From: Candidatus Nanopelagicus limnes
GTDB lineage: Bacteria; Actinomycetota; Actinomycetes; Nanopelagicales; Nanopelagicaceae
Reading direction: 5' to 3'
Assembly: GCF_002287885.2 (NCBI RefSeq)
Contig: NZ_CP016768.2
Coordinates: forward strand, 62,001 to 126,000
DNA length: 64,000 nucleotides
This document shows positions 48,998 through 58,260 of the stretch, piece by piece (within the stretch, counting starts at the first letter, position 1; the number at the start of each line of letters is the position of its first letter). The notes under the pieces are model-generated. The model saw only the letters and a list, made by a program, of their open reading frames with translations. It was not told the DNA's origin and ran no database searches. The position numbers and the translations under genes were made by a program.

Positions 48998-49417
48998 ATG
49001 GCTAAACCAAATGAGCTGCGGGAAAAAGGGCTTCGCTTAACTCCACAACGTGAGTTAGTGCTGCAAGCGGTTAGACAGCTTGGCCATGCCACACCGGAAG
49101 AAGTAGCAGAAAAAGTACGCGCAACCCATCCTGGGATTAATCTTTCAACTGTTTATCGAAACCTTGAAACATTAGAAAATGTTGGTTTAGTGCTCCACAC
49201 CCATTTAGGTCATGGTGGTGCGACCTATCACGCAGCCGAAGAGTTAACCCACCTTCACTTAGTCTGTTCAGAGTGTGAAGGGATTGGGGATGCCCCAATT
49301 GAAACTGCAGCTAACTTTGTTAATACCTTGGCGGATGATTACGGATTTAAGACAGATGTAACACACTTTGCTGTTTATGGATTATGTAGTAAGTGCGCAA
49401 ATAAACCAGGTAAGTAA
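48998..49417 (+). CDS. Fur family metal-responsive repressor
   Basis: A 139-residue regulator with the DNA-binding helix region LRLTPQRELVLQAV, NLSTVYRNLETLE, the metal site HLHLVCSECEGIG and a second CxxC (CSKC) at the end. Iron- (Fur) versus zinc- (Zur) specificity is not decidable here. Stop overlaps the ygfZ start by one base. Confidence 0.92.
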   Translation: MAKPNELREKGLRLTPQRELVLQAVRQLGHATPEEVAEKVRATHPGINLSTVYRNLETLENVGLVLHTHLGHGGATYHAAEELTHLHLVCSECEGIGDAPIETAANFVNTLADDYGFKTDVTHFAVYGLCSKCANKPGK

Positions 49418-50322
49418 TGACCGCCGTATTAGTTGAGTCAGGTCCAGATAAAGGTGCTATTTGGCACTCTGGTGAGCCAAATCAGGAGCAAAAAGCATTA
49501 GTAGCAGGAAATGCTTGGGCCGATTTATCACACCGGGGAATAATTTCAATCTCAGGCAAAGATCGCCTTACCTGGCTGCATGCATTAACTACCCAACACC
49601 TTGAAAAGTTAGAGGCTGGCAAATGGGTTGAAGCATTAATTCTTGATGTACAAGGACATGTAATTGATCAGCTATTTCTAGTTGACGATGGAAATACCAC
49701 TTGGTTACACACCGAAAATTCACGAACACAGGAGATTTTAGATTACTTAAACAAGATGAAATTTATGTTAGAGGTGGAAGTTAAAGATCAATCAAATGAT
49801 TACGCAGTGTTACGCGCTCCAGGTAAATCAGATCTACTAGGTGGTCCATACGCACTTGTCCCAAGGGTTGAGTTAAAAGAAACAACGGATGCTTTTAGTA
49901 AGTCTTATTCTCAAGTTGGCATGTGGGCGCTGGAGGCAGAGCGTGTATCGCAAGGTAGAGCTAGATTGTTATTTGAAACAGATCATAAATCAATTCCAAA
50001 TGAGTTAGGTTTTATAAACAAGGCAGTACATATGAATAAGGGTTGCTACAGAGGCCAAGAGACTGTGGCAAAGGTTTTTAACTTAGGACAGCCGCCAAGA
50101 AAGTTAGTAAGGCTGCATTTAGATGGCTCAATGGTTGCGATGCCAGAGCATGGCGCAAAGGTTTATTTGGAGGATAAAGAGGTTGGCTTTATAGCCACAG
50201 TTGCCCGCCACTATGAGTTAGGACCAATTGCATTAGCTGTAATAAAGCGGAATGTGCCAGGAGATGCCACCTTAATCTGTGAGGGAGTTAGCGCCTCACA
50301 AGAGGAGTTAGCACTTCGGTAA
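49417..50322 (+). CDS. YgfZ/GcvT folate-binding protein
   Basis: Assists iron-sulphur cluster proteins. The 301-residue protein has the diagnostic motif NKGCYRGQETVAKV (KGCYxGQE). Folate-binding GcvT fold. Coupled to fur by the ATG overlapping the TAA, suggesting metal-linked expression. Confidence 0.9.
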   Translation: MTAVLVESGPDKGAIWHSGEPNQEQKALVAGNAWADLSHRGIISISGKDRLTWLHALTTQHLEKLEAGKWVEALILDVQGHVIDQLFLVDDGNTTWLHTENSRTQEILDYLNKMKFMLEVEVKDQSNDYAVLRAPGKSDLLGGPYALVPRVELKETTDAFSKSYSQVGMWALEAERVSQGRARLLFETDHKSIPNELGFINKAVHMNKGCYRGQETVAKVFNLGQPPRKLVRLHLDGSMVAMPEHGAKVYLEDKEVGFIATVARHYELGPIALAVIKRNVPGDATLICEGVSASQEELALR

Positions 50323-50327
50323 GGGTT

Positions 50328-50333
50328 TAGGCT
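50328..50333 (+). promoter_or_regulatory. -10 element TAGGCT, leaderless start of a small membrane protein
   Basis: TAGGCT, six bases (TACCTA), ATG at 50340. It supports the 37-codon ORF as a real gene. Confidence 0.55.
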
Positions 50334-50339
50334 TACCTA

Positions 50340-50453
50340 ATGGAAATTTTGACCACAATTTTATTAATTGCAGTAAGCCTGACCTTTTCAATCTTATTAA
50401 TTTATAAGGGTGTAACTGGGCTTAAGAAAACTTTAAAGGTGGATAAAAAATAA
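50340..50453 (+). CDS. Small membrane protein, 37 codons
   Basis: It reads MEILTTILLIAVSLTFSILL, then IYKGVTGLKKTLKVDKK: one membrane helix and a basic cytoplasmic tail. A leaderless promoter precedes it and its TAA overlaps the next ATG by one base, so it is translationally coupled to the nitrobindin-like gene. No family recognised. Confidence 0.6.
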   Translation: MEILTTILLIAVSLTFSILLIYKGVTGLKKTLKVDKK

Positions 50454-50956
50454 TGGCATTTACGATCCCAGAAAATCTACATCCAGATTTAATGCCACTT
50501 GCTTGGTTGATTGGTACATGGCGTGGAAAAGGACGTGGTGAGTATCCAAATGTGCCAGGCTTTCAATTTGCCCAAGAGGTTTCATTTAATCATGATGGCA
50601 GGGCTTTCTTAAACTACTTCTCACGTTCTTGGATCATTGATGAAAATGATGAAATCATTAGACCAGCTGCTTCTGAGGTTGGTTTTTGGCGGGTTAAAGA
50701 AAACAATGTGCTTGAAGTATTACTTGCTCATAACACTGGCATTGCTGAAGGTTGGGTTGGTGTTGTTAAGGGCGCCAAGATTCAACTTGAGATGGATCAG
50801 GGTTACTCATCTCCTTCTGCAAAAATAGTTACTGCTGGTTCTAGGTTATATGGATTAGTAGAGGGTGAATTGTTCACCTCCTATGACATGGCAGCACAAG
50901 GACAAACATTGCAAGCACATCTTTGGTCCTCACTTGAAAGACAATCTGAAAATTAA
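50453..50956 (+). CDS. Nitrobindin-like (FABP/DUF1794) protein
   Basis: A 167-residue beta-barrel protein: HPDLMPLAWLIGTWRGKGRGEYP (quoted as residues 7-29 of the protein, core GTWRGKGRGEYP) and the C-terminal HLWSSLERQ match the nitrobindin family, whose members bind haem and isomerise peroxynitrite. The His that binds haem is likely the one in QAHLWS. Starts in the stop of the small membrane protein. Confidence 0.85.
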   Translation: MAFTIPENLHPDLMPLAWLIGTWRGKGRGEYPNVPGFQFAQEVSFNHDGRAFLNYFSRSWIIDENDEIIRPAASEVGFWRVKENNVLEVLLAHNTGIAEGWVGVVKGAKIQLEMDQGYSSPSAKIVTAGSRLYGLVEGELFTSYDMAAQGQTLQAHLWSSLERQSEN

Positions 50957-51884
50957 CGAGAAATTTACTGGCGAGGTTTTAGCAAAGGTAACACGTGGTG
51001 ATTTAGTTGAGTCCCTCCACTTAGGGCATTTAATAGTTTTAAATGCAGATGGATCAACTTATTTATCAAAAGGCTCACCTGAGTTACCGATCTATCCACG
51101 AAGTGCCATCAAGTCCTTACAAGCAGCTGGAATGCTTAAGGCAGGGCTTGAGGTGGAAGAAAATGAGTTAGCAATCATTTGCGCCAGCCACTCTGGCTCT
51201 CAATCACATATTGATTTAGTTACCAAAATGCTCACAGCCCGAGGACTTTCAACATCACAACTTAAAAATGCTGTTGATAAACCATTAGGTGAAAAAGAAA
51301 AAATCTCTTGGGGGGATAAAGCGCCAAGCCAGTTAGCCCAAAATTGCAGTGGCAAACATGCTGGAATGCTTATTACCTGCCAGCAAAATGGCTGGGATAT
51401 GAATACCTACTTAGATCTAAAACACCCATTGCAGGTGGCAATTAAAAATGAGATTGAAGATCTATCTGGTGAAAAGGTGAGTGCAACAAGTGTTGATGGC
51501 TGCGGAGCGCCATTATTTGCAATCTCATTAATCGGATTAGCAAAAGCTATTTCAAATTTAGTTAAATCTAAAGAAGAGTCTTATCAGCAAATAGTTTTGG
51601 CCTGCACAAAATACCCAGAGTTAGTTGCAGGGGACGGCCGATTAACAACTCGGATGATGCGAGCTGTTCCTGGATTATTTATGAAGGAGGGTGCTGAGGG
51701 TGTGCAGGTGTGTGCGTTAAGTGATGGCAGAGTGATTGCAATAAAGATAATTGATGGCTCTTGGCGACCAGTTGCTCCAATCATTACGGAAATCTTGAAA
51801 CGTTGGGGCATTGAGATGCCAGATGAGAGTGTGAAGATTTATGGGGGAAGCAGCGTAATTGGTGAGGTAATTGCCAATATTTAA
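50934..51884 (+). CDS. L-asparaginase II family protein
   Basis: A 316-residue protein of the actinobacterial/rhizobial asparaginase II family (PF06089): VESLHLGHLIVLNADG, KSLQAAG, CASHSGSQ, NCSGKHAGML and VDGCGAP blocks are family-like. The start is TTG at 50934, overlapping the preceding gene by 23 bases; a longer reading from 50865 would lie wholly inside that gene. Hydrolysis of asparagine is inferred from family. Confidence 0.85.
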   Translation: MKDNLKINEKFTGEVLAKVTRGDLVESLHLGHLIVLNADGSTYLSKGSPELPIYPRSAIKSLQAAGMLKAGLEVEENELAIICASHSGSQSHIDLVTKMLTARGLSTSQLKNAVDKPLGEKEKISWGDKAPSQLAQNCSGKHAGMLITCQQNGWDMNTYLDLKHPLQVAIKNEIEDLSGEKVSATSVDGCGAPLFAISLIGLAKAISNLVKSKEESYQQIVLACTKYPELVAGDGRLTTRMMRAVPGLFMKEGAEGVQVCALSDGRVIAIKIIDGSWRPVAPIITEILKRWGIEMPDESVKIYGGSSVIGEVIANI

Positions 51885-51900
51885 ATCACTTAACTTAAGT

Positions 51901-51906
51901 TAGAAT
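51901..51906 (+). promoter_or_regulatory. -10 element TAGAAT, leaderless start of mshA
   Basis: TAGAAT, seven bases (TGATCAT), ATG at 51914. Confidence 0.55.
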
Positions 51907-51913
51907 TGATCAT

Positions 51914-53203
51914 ATGAAATCCCCACGAACTTCAAAGATTGCTACCTTGATGGTTCACACCTCACCCCTTGATCAAGCAGGCACGGGGGATGCCGGTGGC
52001 ATGAATGTTTATGTGGTGGAAACTGCTAAGAAGATGGCCCAAGCCGGAGTTAGCGTAGATATTTTTACAAGAGCAAATAAACCAAATCTGCCAGAGAGTA
52101 TTGAGATTGCAGATGGGGTAAATGTTAAGCATCTAGTTGCAGGACCTTTTGAAGGTTTATCTAAAGAGGAATTGCCCAGCCAATTAGGAGCGCTAACTAG
52201 TGCTTTTATGAATTACCAAAAACAATTACCTAAAGATTATTACTCACTGCTTCACTCTCATTACTGGATCTCAGGACAATTAGGTTGGGTGGTTAGTGAG
52301 GCAACCGGTACTCCATTAATCCACACCATGCACACAACTGCAAAGGTAAAGAATTTAAATTTAGCCGATGGTGAAAAACCAGAGCCACAAATTAGAGCAA
52401 TTGGTGAAGAGCAGGTTGTAAAGGCTGCAACGGGTTTAATTGCAAACACAGATGCTGAAGCTGCATCTTTAGTTTCACTCTATGACGCCTGCCCTGATCG
52501 AGTATTTGTTGTTGCCCCTGGTGTTGATCTACAGAGTTTTTCACCAGCGGACGGCAAAGGGGCAGCACGTGAGCGATTAAATATTGCACCGGACGCCATT
52601 CTGGTTACATTTGTTGGTCGAATCCAACCTCATAAGGGTCCTGATGTATTGATAAAAGCTGCAGCTGAAATGGTTGCTCACTCACCATATCTTCGCGCAA
52701 AACTTGCAGTGGTAATTATGGGTGGAGCTTCTGGCAGTGGCGTTAATGAGTTAGAAAATCTTAAGTCATTAGCAAAATTTTTAAAGGTTGAAGATGTTAC
52801 ACATTTTATAGATCCAGTTTCACGGACAGTTCTTCCTGATTGGTATCGCGCAGGTGATTTAGTTTGCGTGCCAAGTTACTCTGAATCATTTGGTTTAGTA
52901 GCACTTGAAGCCCAAGCTTGTGGCACTCCAGTTGTTGCAACTGCTATTGGTGGACTTCGAACAGCAGTCTCAGATGGAATCTCAGGCTCTTTAGTTGATG
53001 GCCATGATCCAAAGGCTTGGTCTGCTGTTATCTCAAGATTAATCGCAGAACCACAAAGAAGATTGCTCTTATCAATGGGCGCAGTTGAACATGCCAGCCA
53101 CTTTGGTTGGGAGATGACTGCTAGAAAAACTCTAGATGTATATGACTGGGCGCTTGGTAAAGATAAGAATCAAGAGAAGTTCAAAATACTTAGAAATCAG
53201 TAA
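51914..53203 (+). CDS. mshA: D-inositol-3-phosphate glycosyltransferase
   Basis: First step of mycothiol synthesis: transfers GlcNAc from UDP-GlcNAc to inositol 3-phosphate. The 429-residue GT4 enzyme has SPLDQAGTGDAGGMNVYV at the substrate pocket, HSHYWISG, VGRIQPHKGPDVL and the donor-binding SYSESFGLVALEAQACGTPV (20 residues) with the two Glu. Pattern is specific for MshA. Confidence 0.93.
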   Translation: MKSPRTSKIATLMVHTSPLDQAGTGDAGGMNVYVVETAKKMAQAGVSVDIFTRANKPNLPESIEIADGVNVKHLVAGPFEGLSKEELPSQLGALTSAFMNYQKQLPKDYYSLLHSHYWISGQLGWVVSEATGTPLIHTMHTTAKVKNLNLADGEKPEPQIRAIGEEQVVKAATGLIANTDAEAASLVSLYDACPDRVFVVAPGVDLQSFSPADGKGAARERLNIAPDAILVTFVGRIQPHKGPDVLIKAAAEMVAHSPYLRAKLAVVIMGGASGSGVNELENLKSLAKFLKVEDVTHFIDPVSRTVLPDWYRAGDLVCVPSYSESFGLVALEAQACGTPVVATAIGGLRTAVSDGISGSLVDGHDPKAWSAVISRLIAEPQRRLLLSMGAVEHASHFGWEMTARKTLDVYDWALGKDKNQEKFKILRNQ

Positions 53204-53252
53204 GTGATAAATACTGTATTTTTCAAGAAAAGTATCACCATAATTTATTGGG

Positions 53253-53258
53253 TATAGT
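53253..53258 (+). promoter_or_regulatory. -10 element TATAGT, leaderless start of the ABC exporter
   Basis: TATAGT, six bases (TCCACT), ATG at 53265. This is the closest match to the consensus TATAAT in the window. Confidence 0.6.
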
Positions 53259-53264
53259 TCCACT

Positions 53265-55103
53265 ATGGTTTCCATTAATTCCTCTGTATTTAATTTTCCA
53301 GAAATAAAAAGAGTATTGCTCCTTCTAGAAAAAAAGGATCGCGTAAAACTTTTCTTGGTATTAGTGGTTAACACTTTCCTAGCATTTCTAGATTTATTTG
53401 GAGTAGCTCTAATAGGTATAACCTCTGCGATATTGATACGAGGCTTACAGGGGCTGACAGCAGGTGATCAAGTCTCTAGATTCCTCGAGCTGCTAAATCT
53501 TGATGAGCTACCACAACGGAACATACTAATTCTTCTTGGTACTACTGCAATTTTTTTCTTTGTTCTAAAGACTGTACTTTCAGTGTATTTCTTAAGAAGA
53601 ACTCTTCGGTACATGAGCATTCGTAATGCACAGATTTCTAGTTCACTAGTTTCGAAAATGTTAAATAGACCTGTTGAGAAAATCTTTAACAAATCTATTC
53701 AAAACCAAATTTACAATGTTACTGGTGGGGTAGAAAGATTAGTTGGTGGGGCTGTGACAAATCTAGTCGTTATAGCATCAGACGTAGTTCTACTTCTTGT
53801 GATAATACTTGGATTAATGTTGGTAGATCCATTAACATCAGTAGGCACTTTTTTTGTTTTTACAGGAATTGCATTTTTGCTTTATTTTTTACTTCATAAA
53901 AGAGTATCAATTTTAAATAGTAAATTTGCCTATGAAAGTATTTATTTTAATCAAAAAGTATCAGAAGGCATAAACTCATTTCGAGATTTATTTATTAAAG
54001 GCGGTAGAGAGTTTTACGTAAATGAAATTCGTAAAACCAAAATGAAATTAGCTGGTTACGATGCTGAAATCAAGTTCATCCCAAATATTAGTAAATACAC
54101 AATAGAAATATCAGTAATTCTTGGTATAGCTCTAATTGCCGGAATTCAGTTTTATTTGTTTGATTCGAATAGAGCTATTGCAGTTATATCAGTATTCCTA
54201 GCTGCAAGCACAAGAATTGCACCTGCAATAATTCGGTTACAGCAAAATATAATTTTAGTTAAATCAAGTTTGTCAGCAGCTCAACCAACTTTTGAGTTAA
54301 TTGACGAACTAAATGGTATTAAAGAATTAGAGACAACTGAAACCTTAATTACTACTAGCCATAGAGATTTTGCACCAAGAGTAAATTTAAAAAATCTTAA
54401 ATTCAAATACACGGATGCAATTAATGAAACAATCCAGGACATTTCACTAGAAATTAGTGAAGGTAAATTCATTGCTTTTGTTGGACCTTCAGGTGGGGGT
54501 AAAAGCACCTTAGTTGACTTAGTTCTAGGCTTATTGGCACCTTCTTCTGGGTCAATATCAATCTCTGGCCTAACTCCCGTTGATGCGATTAAAAAGTGGC
54601 CAGGTTCAATAGGTTACGTGCCACAAGATGTATTTATTGAGAATTCGACCGTAAAAGAAAATATCTGCTTAGGGTTCAATCCAGAGTTAGTGGCAGATGA
54701 TCTGATTTGGCAGGCATTAGAGCATGCAGACCTATCTGATTTTGTTAGAGGTTTAGAGGGGCAACTTTCCTATCGAATTAGTGATTCGGGTAAGAATTTA
54801 AGTGGTGGCCAACGTCAAAGACTTGGTATTGCCAGAGCGCTTTTAACAAAGCCAAAGATTGTTATTTTTGATGAGGCAACAAGTGCTTTAGATGCTGAGA
54901 CTGAAAATAGAGTTTCAGAATCCATTTTGAAATTAACAGGTGAATGCACAGTCATCTTCATTGCCCACCGTTTATCAGTGGTGAGGAGTGCGGATATGAT
55001 TTATTACATCGATAAAGGACGCATTGTTAATCAAGGAACTTTTGATGAGCTGCGCTCAATAAATGCTGATTTTAACAATCAAGCTAACTTTATGGGCATA
55101 TAA
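53265..55103 (+). CDS. ABC exporter, fused permease and ATPase
   Basis: A 612-residue half-transporter: about six helices over residues 1-330, then an ATPase domain with Walker A (GPSGGGKST), Q-loop (YVPQDVF), signature LSGGQRQR, Walker B (IVIFDEATSALD) and the H-loop AHRLS. It resembles lipid-linked oligosaccharide flippases (PglK/MsbA). It interrupts the usual mshA-ybjN-gpmA order and has its own promoter; the gene is A/T-rich. Confidence 0.88.
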   Translation: MVSINSSVFNFPEIKRVLLLLEKKDRVKLFLVLVVNTFLAFLDLFGVALIGITSAILIRGLQGLTAGDQVSRFLELLNLDELPQRNILILLGTTAIFFFVLKTVLSVYFLRRTLRYMSIRNAQISSSLVSKMLNRPVEKIFNKSIQNQIYNVTGGVERLVGGAVTNLVVIASDVVLLLVIILGLMLVDPLTSVGTFFVFTGIAFLLYFLLHKRVSILNSKFAYESIYFNQKVSEGINSFRDLFIKGGREFYVNEIRKTKMKLAGYDAEIKFIPNISKYTIEISVILGIALIAGIQFYLFDSNRAIAVISVFLAASTRIAPAIIRLQQNIILVKSSLSAAQPTFELIDELNGIKELETTETLITTSHRDFAPRVNLKNLKFKYTDAINETIQDISLEISEGKFIAFVGPSGGGKSTLVDLVLGLLAPSSGSISISGLTPVDAIKKWPGSIGYVPQDVFIENSTVKENICLGFNPELVADDLIWQALEHADLSDFVRGLEGQLSYRISDSGKNLSGGQRQRLGIARALLTKPKIVIFDEATSALDAETENRVSESILKLTGECTVIFIAHRLSVVRSADMIYYIDKGRIVNQGTFDELRSINADFNNQANFMGI

Positions 55104-55114
55104 GTAATTTTCAG

Positions 55115-55591
55115 ATGCTTGATCCAAATGCAGTAATTGATGATTTTCTATCATCACATGATTTAGATTATGAACAAAAGGATGAAAATACTTACCTAAT
55201 AACCCTGCCAGGGGAAGCTAAACAGCAAACCCATTGCGCATTAGTAGTTGGTGATCACTCATTGAGTATTAACGCATTTGTTATTAGAAAGCCGGATGAA
55301 AACAAGGCGGCGGTCTTTGAGTATTTGCTAAAGAAAAATGCCTCAATGTATTCAATTGCATTCGCTGTAAATGAGTTAGGTGATATTTATTTAGTGGGCA
55401 GATTACCTCTTGATGCGGTAAATGAGAGAGAGATTGATCGAATATTGGGAGCAGTTCTGCAGTATGCCGACTCATCCTTTAATCCACTCCTAGAGTTGGG
55501 TTTTTCATCCGCCATCCGCCGTGAGTGGGCTTGGCGAGTATCACGGGGTGAATCTTTAGCTAACCTAAAAGCCTTTGAGCATTTAATTTAA
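55115..55591 (+). CDS. YbjN domain-containing protein
   Basis: A 158-residue protein of the YbjN fold, as always found between mshA and gpmA in Actinobacteria. [20 protein letters not shown] and [19 protein letters not shown] are recognisable. Function unknown (stress-linked in E. coli). Confidence 0.82.
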   Translation: MLDPNAVIDDFLSSHDLDYEQKDENTYLITLPGEAKQQTHCALVVGDHSLSINAFVIRKPDENKAAVFEYLLKKNASMYSIAFAVNELGDIYLVGRLPLDAVNEREIDRILGAVLQYADSSFNPLLELGFSSAIRREWAWRVSRGESLANLKAFEHLI

Positions 55592-55614
55592 TCACTTGTG
55601 AAAGGATTATTACT

Positions 55615-56361
55615 ATGGGTTATAAGTTAATTTTATTGCGTCATGGTGAGAGTCAATGGAATGCTAAAAATCTCTTTACCGGCTGGGTTGATGTTGATCT
55701 ATCTGAAAAAGGAAAGAAAGAGGCTGCAAGAGCTGGTCAGTTATTAAAAGAGGCAAATTTACTGCCCGATGTATTACACACCTCCCTCTTAAAGCGGGCG
55801 ATAAATACTGCAGATATCGCTCTAAGTAATTGCGGCAAAACAGGAATACCAACACATAGATCTTGGCGATTAAATGAGCGACATTATGGAGCGCTGCAAG
55901 GAAAGGATAAGGCGCAGACATTAGCTGCCTATGGACAAGCACAATTTGATCTATGGCGCAGATCCTTTGACACACCTCCGCCACCAATTGCAGATGATGA
56001 TGAGTACTCACAAAAAAATGATCCAAAGTATGCTGATTTAGGTGATGATCTACCAAAGACTGAGTGTCTACAGGATGTAGTAGAACGCGCTATTCCATAT
56101 CTAACTAGTGAGGTTAGTAAGGATATGTTGGCAGGTAAGACGGTATTAATCACTGCGCACGGTAATTCACTGCGCGCAATTGTTAAACATATTGATTGCA
56201 TCTCTGATGCTGATATTGCAAAGGTAAATATCCCAACTGGTATTCCGCTTTACTATGAGTTTGATAATGATTTTGAACCAATTACAAAGGGTGGTCGCTA
56301 CTTAGACCCAGAGGCAGCTAAAGCTGCAATTGAAGCGGTTGCTAATCAGGGTAAGAAGTAA
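55615..56361 (+). CDS. gpmA: 2,3-bisphosphoglycerate-dependent phosphoglycerate mutase
   Basis: Interconverts 3- and 2-phosphoglycerate. The 248-residue protein has [18 protein letters not shown] (phosphohistidine at LRHGES), ERHYGALQG and [13 protein letters not shown] with the second His. GAAAGG precedes the ATG. Confidence 0.96.
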   Translation: MGYKLILLRHGESQWNAKNLFTGWVDVDLSEKGKKEAARAGQLLKEANLLPDVLHTSLLKRAINTADIALSNCGKTGIPTHRSWRLNERHYGALQGKDKAQTLAAYGQAQFDLWRRSFDTPPPPIADDDEYSQKNDPKYADLGDDLPKTECLQDVVERAIPYLTSEVSKDMLAGKTVLITAHGNSLRAIVKHIDCISDADIAKVNIPTGIPLYYEFDNDFEPITKGGRYLDPEAAKAAIEAVANQGKK

Positions 56362-56364
56362 GTC

Positions 56365-57018
56365 TTAAGCCTTATCACTTGCGTAGGTGCCAGTAACTAG
56401 GAAATAAACTCGGCGTGCAATTGAGACTGCGTGGTCAGCGCATCGCTCGTAATATCTGCCAAGTAAGGTCATATCAATCGCAGTTTCAATTCCGTGTTGC
56501 CAAGATGGATCAAGCAGAGTTTGGATGATTTTGCGGTGCAGAGAATCAATTGCATCATCATCTTTTTCCACCTCAAGTGCGCGATCGGTGTCACGGTTTT
56601 TAAGGACTAGCGCCACCTTCTCAATGATTGATACGCAAACTCGGCCCATCTCCTCAATTGTTAGAGATAACTCAGGTGGAACAGCCGTTGCTGGATATCT
56701 CATTCGGGCTGACTTTGCGATGTGATGGGCCAGATCTCCCATTCGCTCTAGATCAGCACTCATACGAAGTGAGGTGACTAAGGTTCTTAAATCAGTTGCA
56801 ACTGGGCTTTGTCTAGCAATTAAATTTATTGTTTTAGCATCTAACTCATGCTGGATTTCATCAATAATTAAATCATCGGCGATAACTTTTTCTGCCAGTG
56901 CTAAATCGGCGGTCAAAAGAGCGGTGGTCGCATTTTGCATAGCGGTTTTAACCAGCCCAGCCATATCCACCAGGGTGGAGCTAACGGCATCTAACTCTTC
57001 TTGAAATTGCTCACGCAT
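56365..57018 (-). CDS. phoU: Phosphate signalling protein PhoU
   Basis: Negative modulator of phosphate sensing. The 217-residue protein has two three-helix bundles with the repeated acidic motif EKVIADDLIIDEIQ and LEVEKDDDAIDSLH. Its leaderless promoter and start codon lie within the beginning of the divergently transcribed kinase gene. Confidence 0.93.
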   Translation of the reverse strand: MREQFQEELDAVSSTLVDMAGLVKTAMQNATTALLTADLALAEKVIADDLIIDEIQHELDAKTINLIARQSPVATDLRTLVTSLRMSADLERMGDLAHHIAKSARMRYPATAVPPELSLTIEEMGRVCVSIIEKVALVLKNRDTDRALEVEKDDDAIDSLHRKIIQTLLDPSWQHGIETAIDMTLLGRYYERCADHAVSIARRVYFLVTGTYASDKA

Positions 57019-58260
57019 TGGCTAAAGGTAATCGCAATTACGCGCTGGTGCGGGGAGGTGGGTGAACAGGTCTTTAACAATTGGTTAAAAACTGGGATTA
57101 ACCCCACCCTGGCTAACTTTTGGTTAACTAAAGCCGCCCGCGCCTCATACGATAAGGGGGTGATCTGGGGATTTAAACAAAAGCAGAGAGCACCACAGGT
57201 CAACCTGCCACCCCAAAATGATTTATCAACGCAAAGCTTTGATTTATTGCGAGCAATGGATGCTGAATCAATTGTTGTTAATTCAACTGATCAAGTTATT
57301 TACTACTCAGAAAAAATCACAAACTTTAACTTAATCAAAGATGACAGAATATTAAATAAAGAGTTAATTAATTTAATCCGTGCTGTTCGGCGATCAGGTA
57401 ATCCACAGGATGCAACCATGGAGCTACCGCGCGGTCCAATTGGCGCAGGTACTCACAATCTCCTGGTTCGAGTTGTAAGCATCGGAGATGCTGGCTTGAT
57501 AGCAAGCCTTATCTTTGATGATAGTGAGATGAGAAGACTTGATGCGATCAGACGAGATTTTGTGGCCAACATTTCACATGAGTTAAAAACTCCTATTGGG
57601 GCCCTTTCTATATTAAGTGAGGCGGTATTAGAAGCTAGCAATGATCCGCAAGCAATCACTAAATTTGCCTCTCGAATGCAAACTGAGGCAAAACGGTTAT
57701 CTGATTTAGTGCAGGAGATTATTAATTTATCAAGATTACAAGATGATGATCCTCTTAAAAATGGCAAGAGCTTTGATTTAGCTGAGGTTATTTCAGAGGC
57801 GGTTGATCAATCCCGATTACATGCAGAAAAGCGCCAAATTGTATTAGCTTATGAAAGTTTTGAAGAGGCTCGAATTAATGGTGATCGCAATCAGGTGACA
57901 ATGGCTGTTCAAAACCTAATTGAGAATGCAATTAATTACAGCCCAGATAAAACTAGAGTGGCTATAACTTTAAAGAATAATGACGCCCTTGCTGAAATTT
58001 CAGTTTCAGATCAAGGTATTGGAATTCCAGAAAAAGATTTAGAGCGAATTTTTGAACGTTTCTATCGGGTTGATCCAGCCCGCTCTCGCCAAACTGGTGG
58101 CACAGGTCTTGGTCTATCAATTGTTAAACATATTGCAACAAATCATGGCGGTGATGTTTCGCTCTGGTCGGTAGAGGGTGCTGGCAGTACATTCACAATT
58201 CGCTTCCCATTGGTTGTGAATAATTCACCAATCAATCAGCTTTATCCGGAAGGTAATTAA
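57001..58260 (+). CDS. SenX3-like sensor histidine kinase lacking membrane helices
   Basis: Phosphate-type sensor kinase. Up to 419 residues: a PAS-like region (DAESIVVNSTDQVIYY), the dimerisation/phosphoacceptor box FVANISHELKTPIGAL with its His, then the ATPase motifs NLIENAINYSPD, DQGIGIP and GTGLGLSIVK. SenX3 normally has two N-terminal membrane helices, and none is seen here. The start is uncertain: TTG 57001 overlaps phoU by 18 bases, and GTG 57058 is the next option. It is adjacent to its response regulator. Confidence 0.87.
   Translation: MKLLTHWLKVIAITRWCGEVGEQVFNNWLKTGINPTLANFWLTKAARASYDKGVIWGFKQKQRAPQVNLPPQNDLSTQSFDLLRAMDAESIVVNSTDQVIYYSEKITNFNLIKDDRILNKELINLIRAVRRSGNPQDATMELPRGPIGAGTHNLLVRVVSIGDAGLIASLIFDDSEMRRLDAIRRDFVANISHELKTPIGALSILSEAVLEASNDPQAITKFASRMQTEAKRLSDLVQEIINLSRLQDDDPLKNGKSFDLAEVISEAVDQSRLHAEKRQIVLAYESFEEARINGDRNQVTMAVQNLIENAINYSPDKTRVAITLKNNDALAEISVSDQGIGIPEKDLERIFERFYRVDPARSRQTGGTGLGLSIVKHIATNHGGDVSLWSVEGAGSTFTIRFPLVVNNSPINQLYPEGN
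57025..57030 (-). promoter_or_regulatory. -10 element TACCTT, leaderless start of phoU
   Basis: Minus strand: TACCTT, six bases (TAGCCA), ATG at 57018. Confidence 0.5.
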
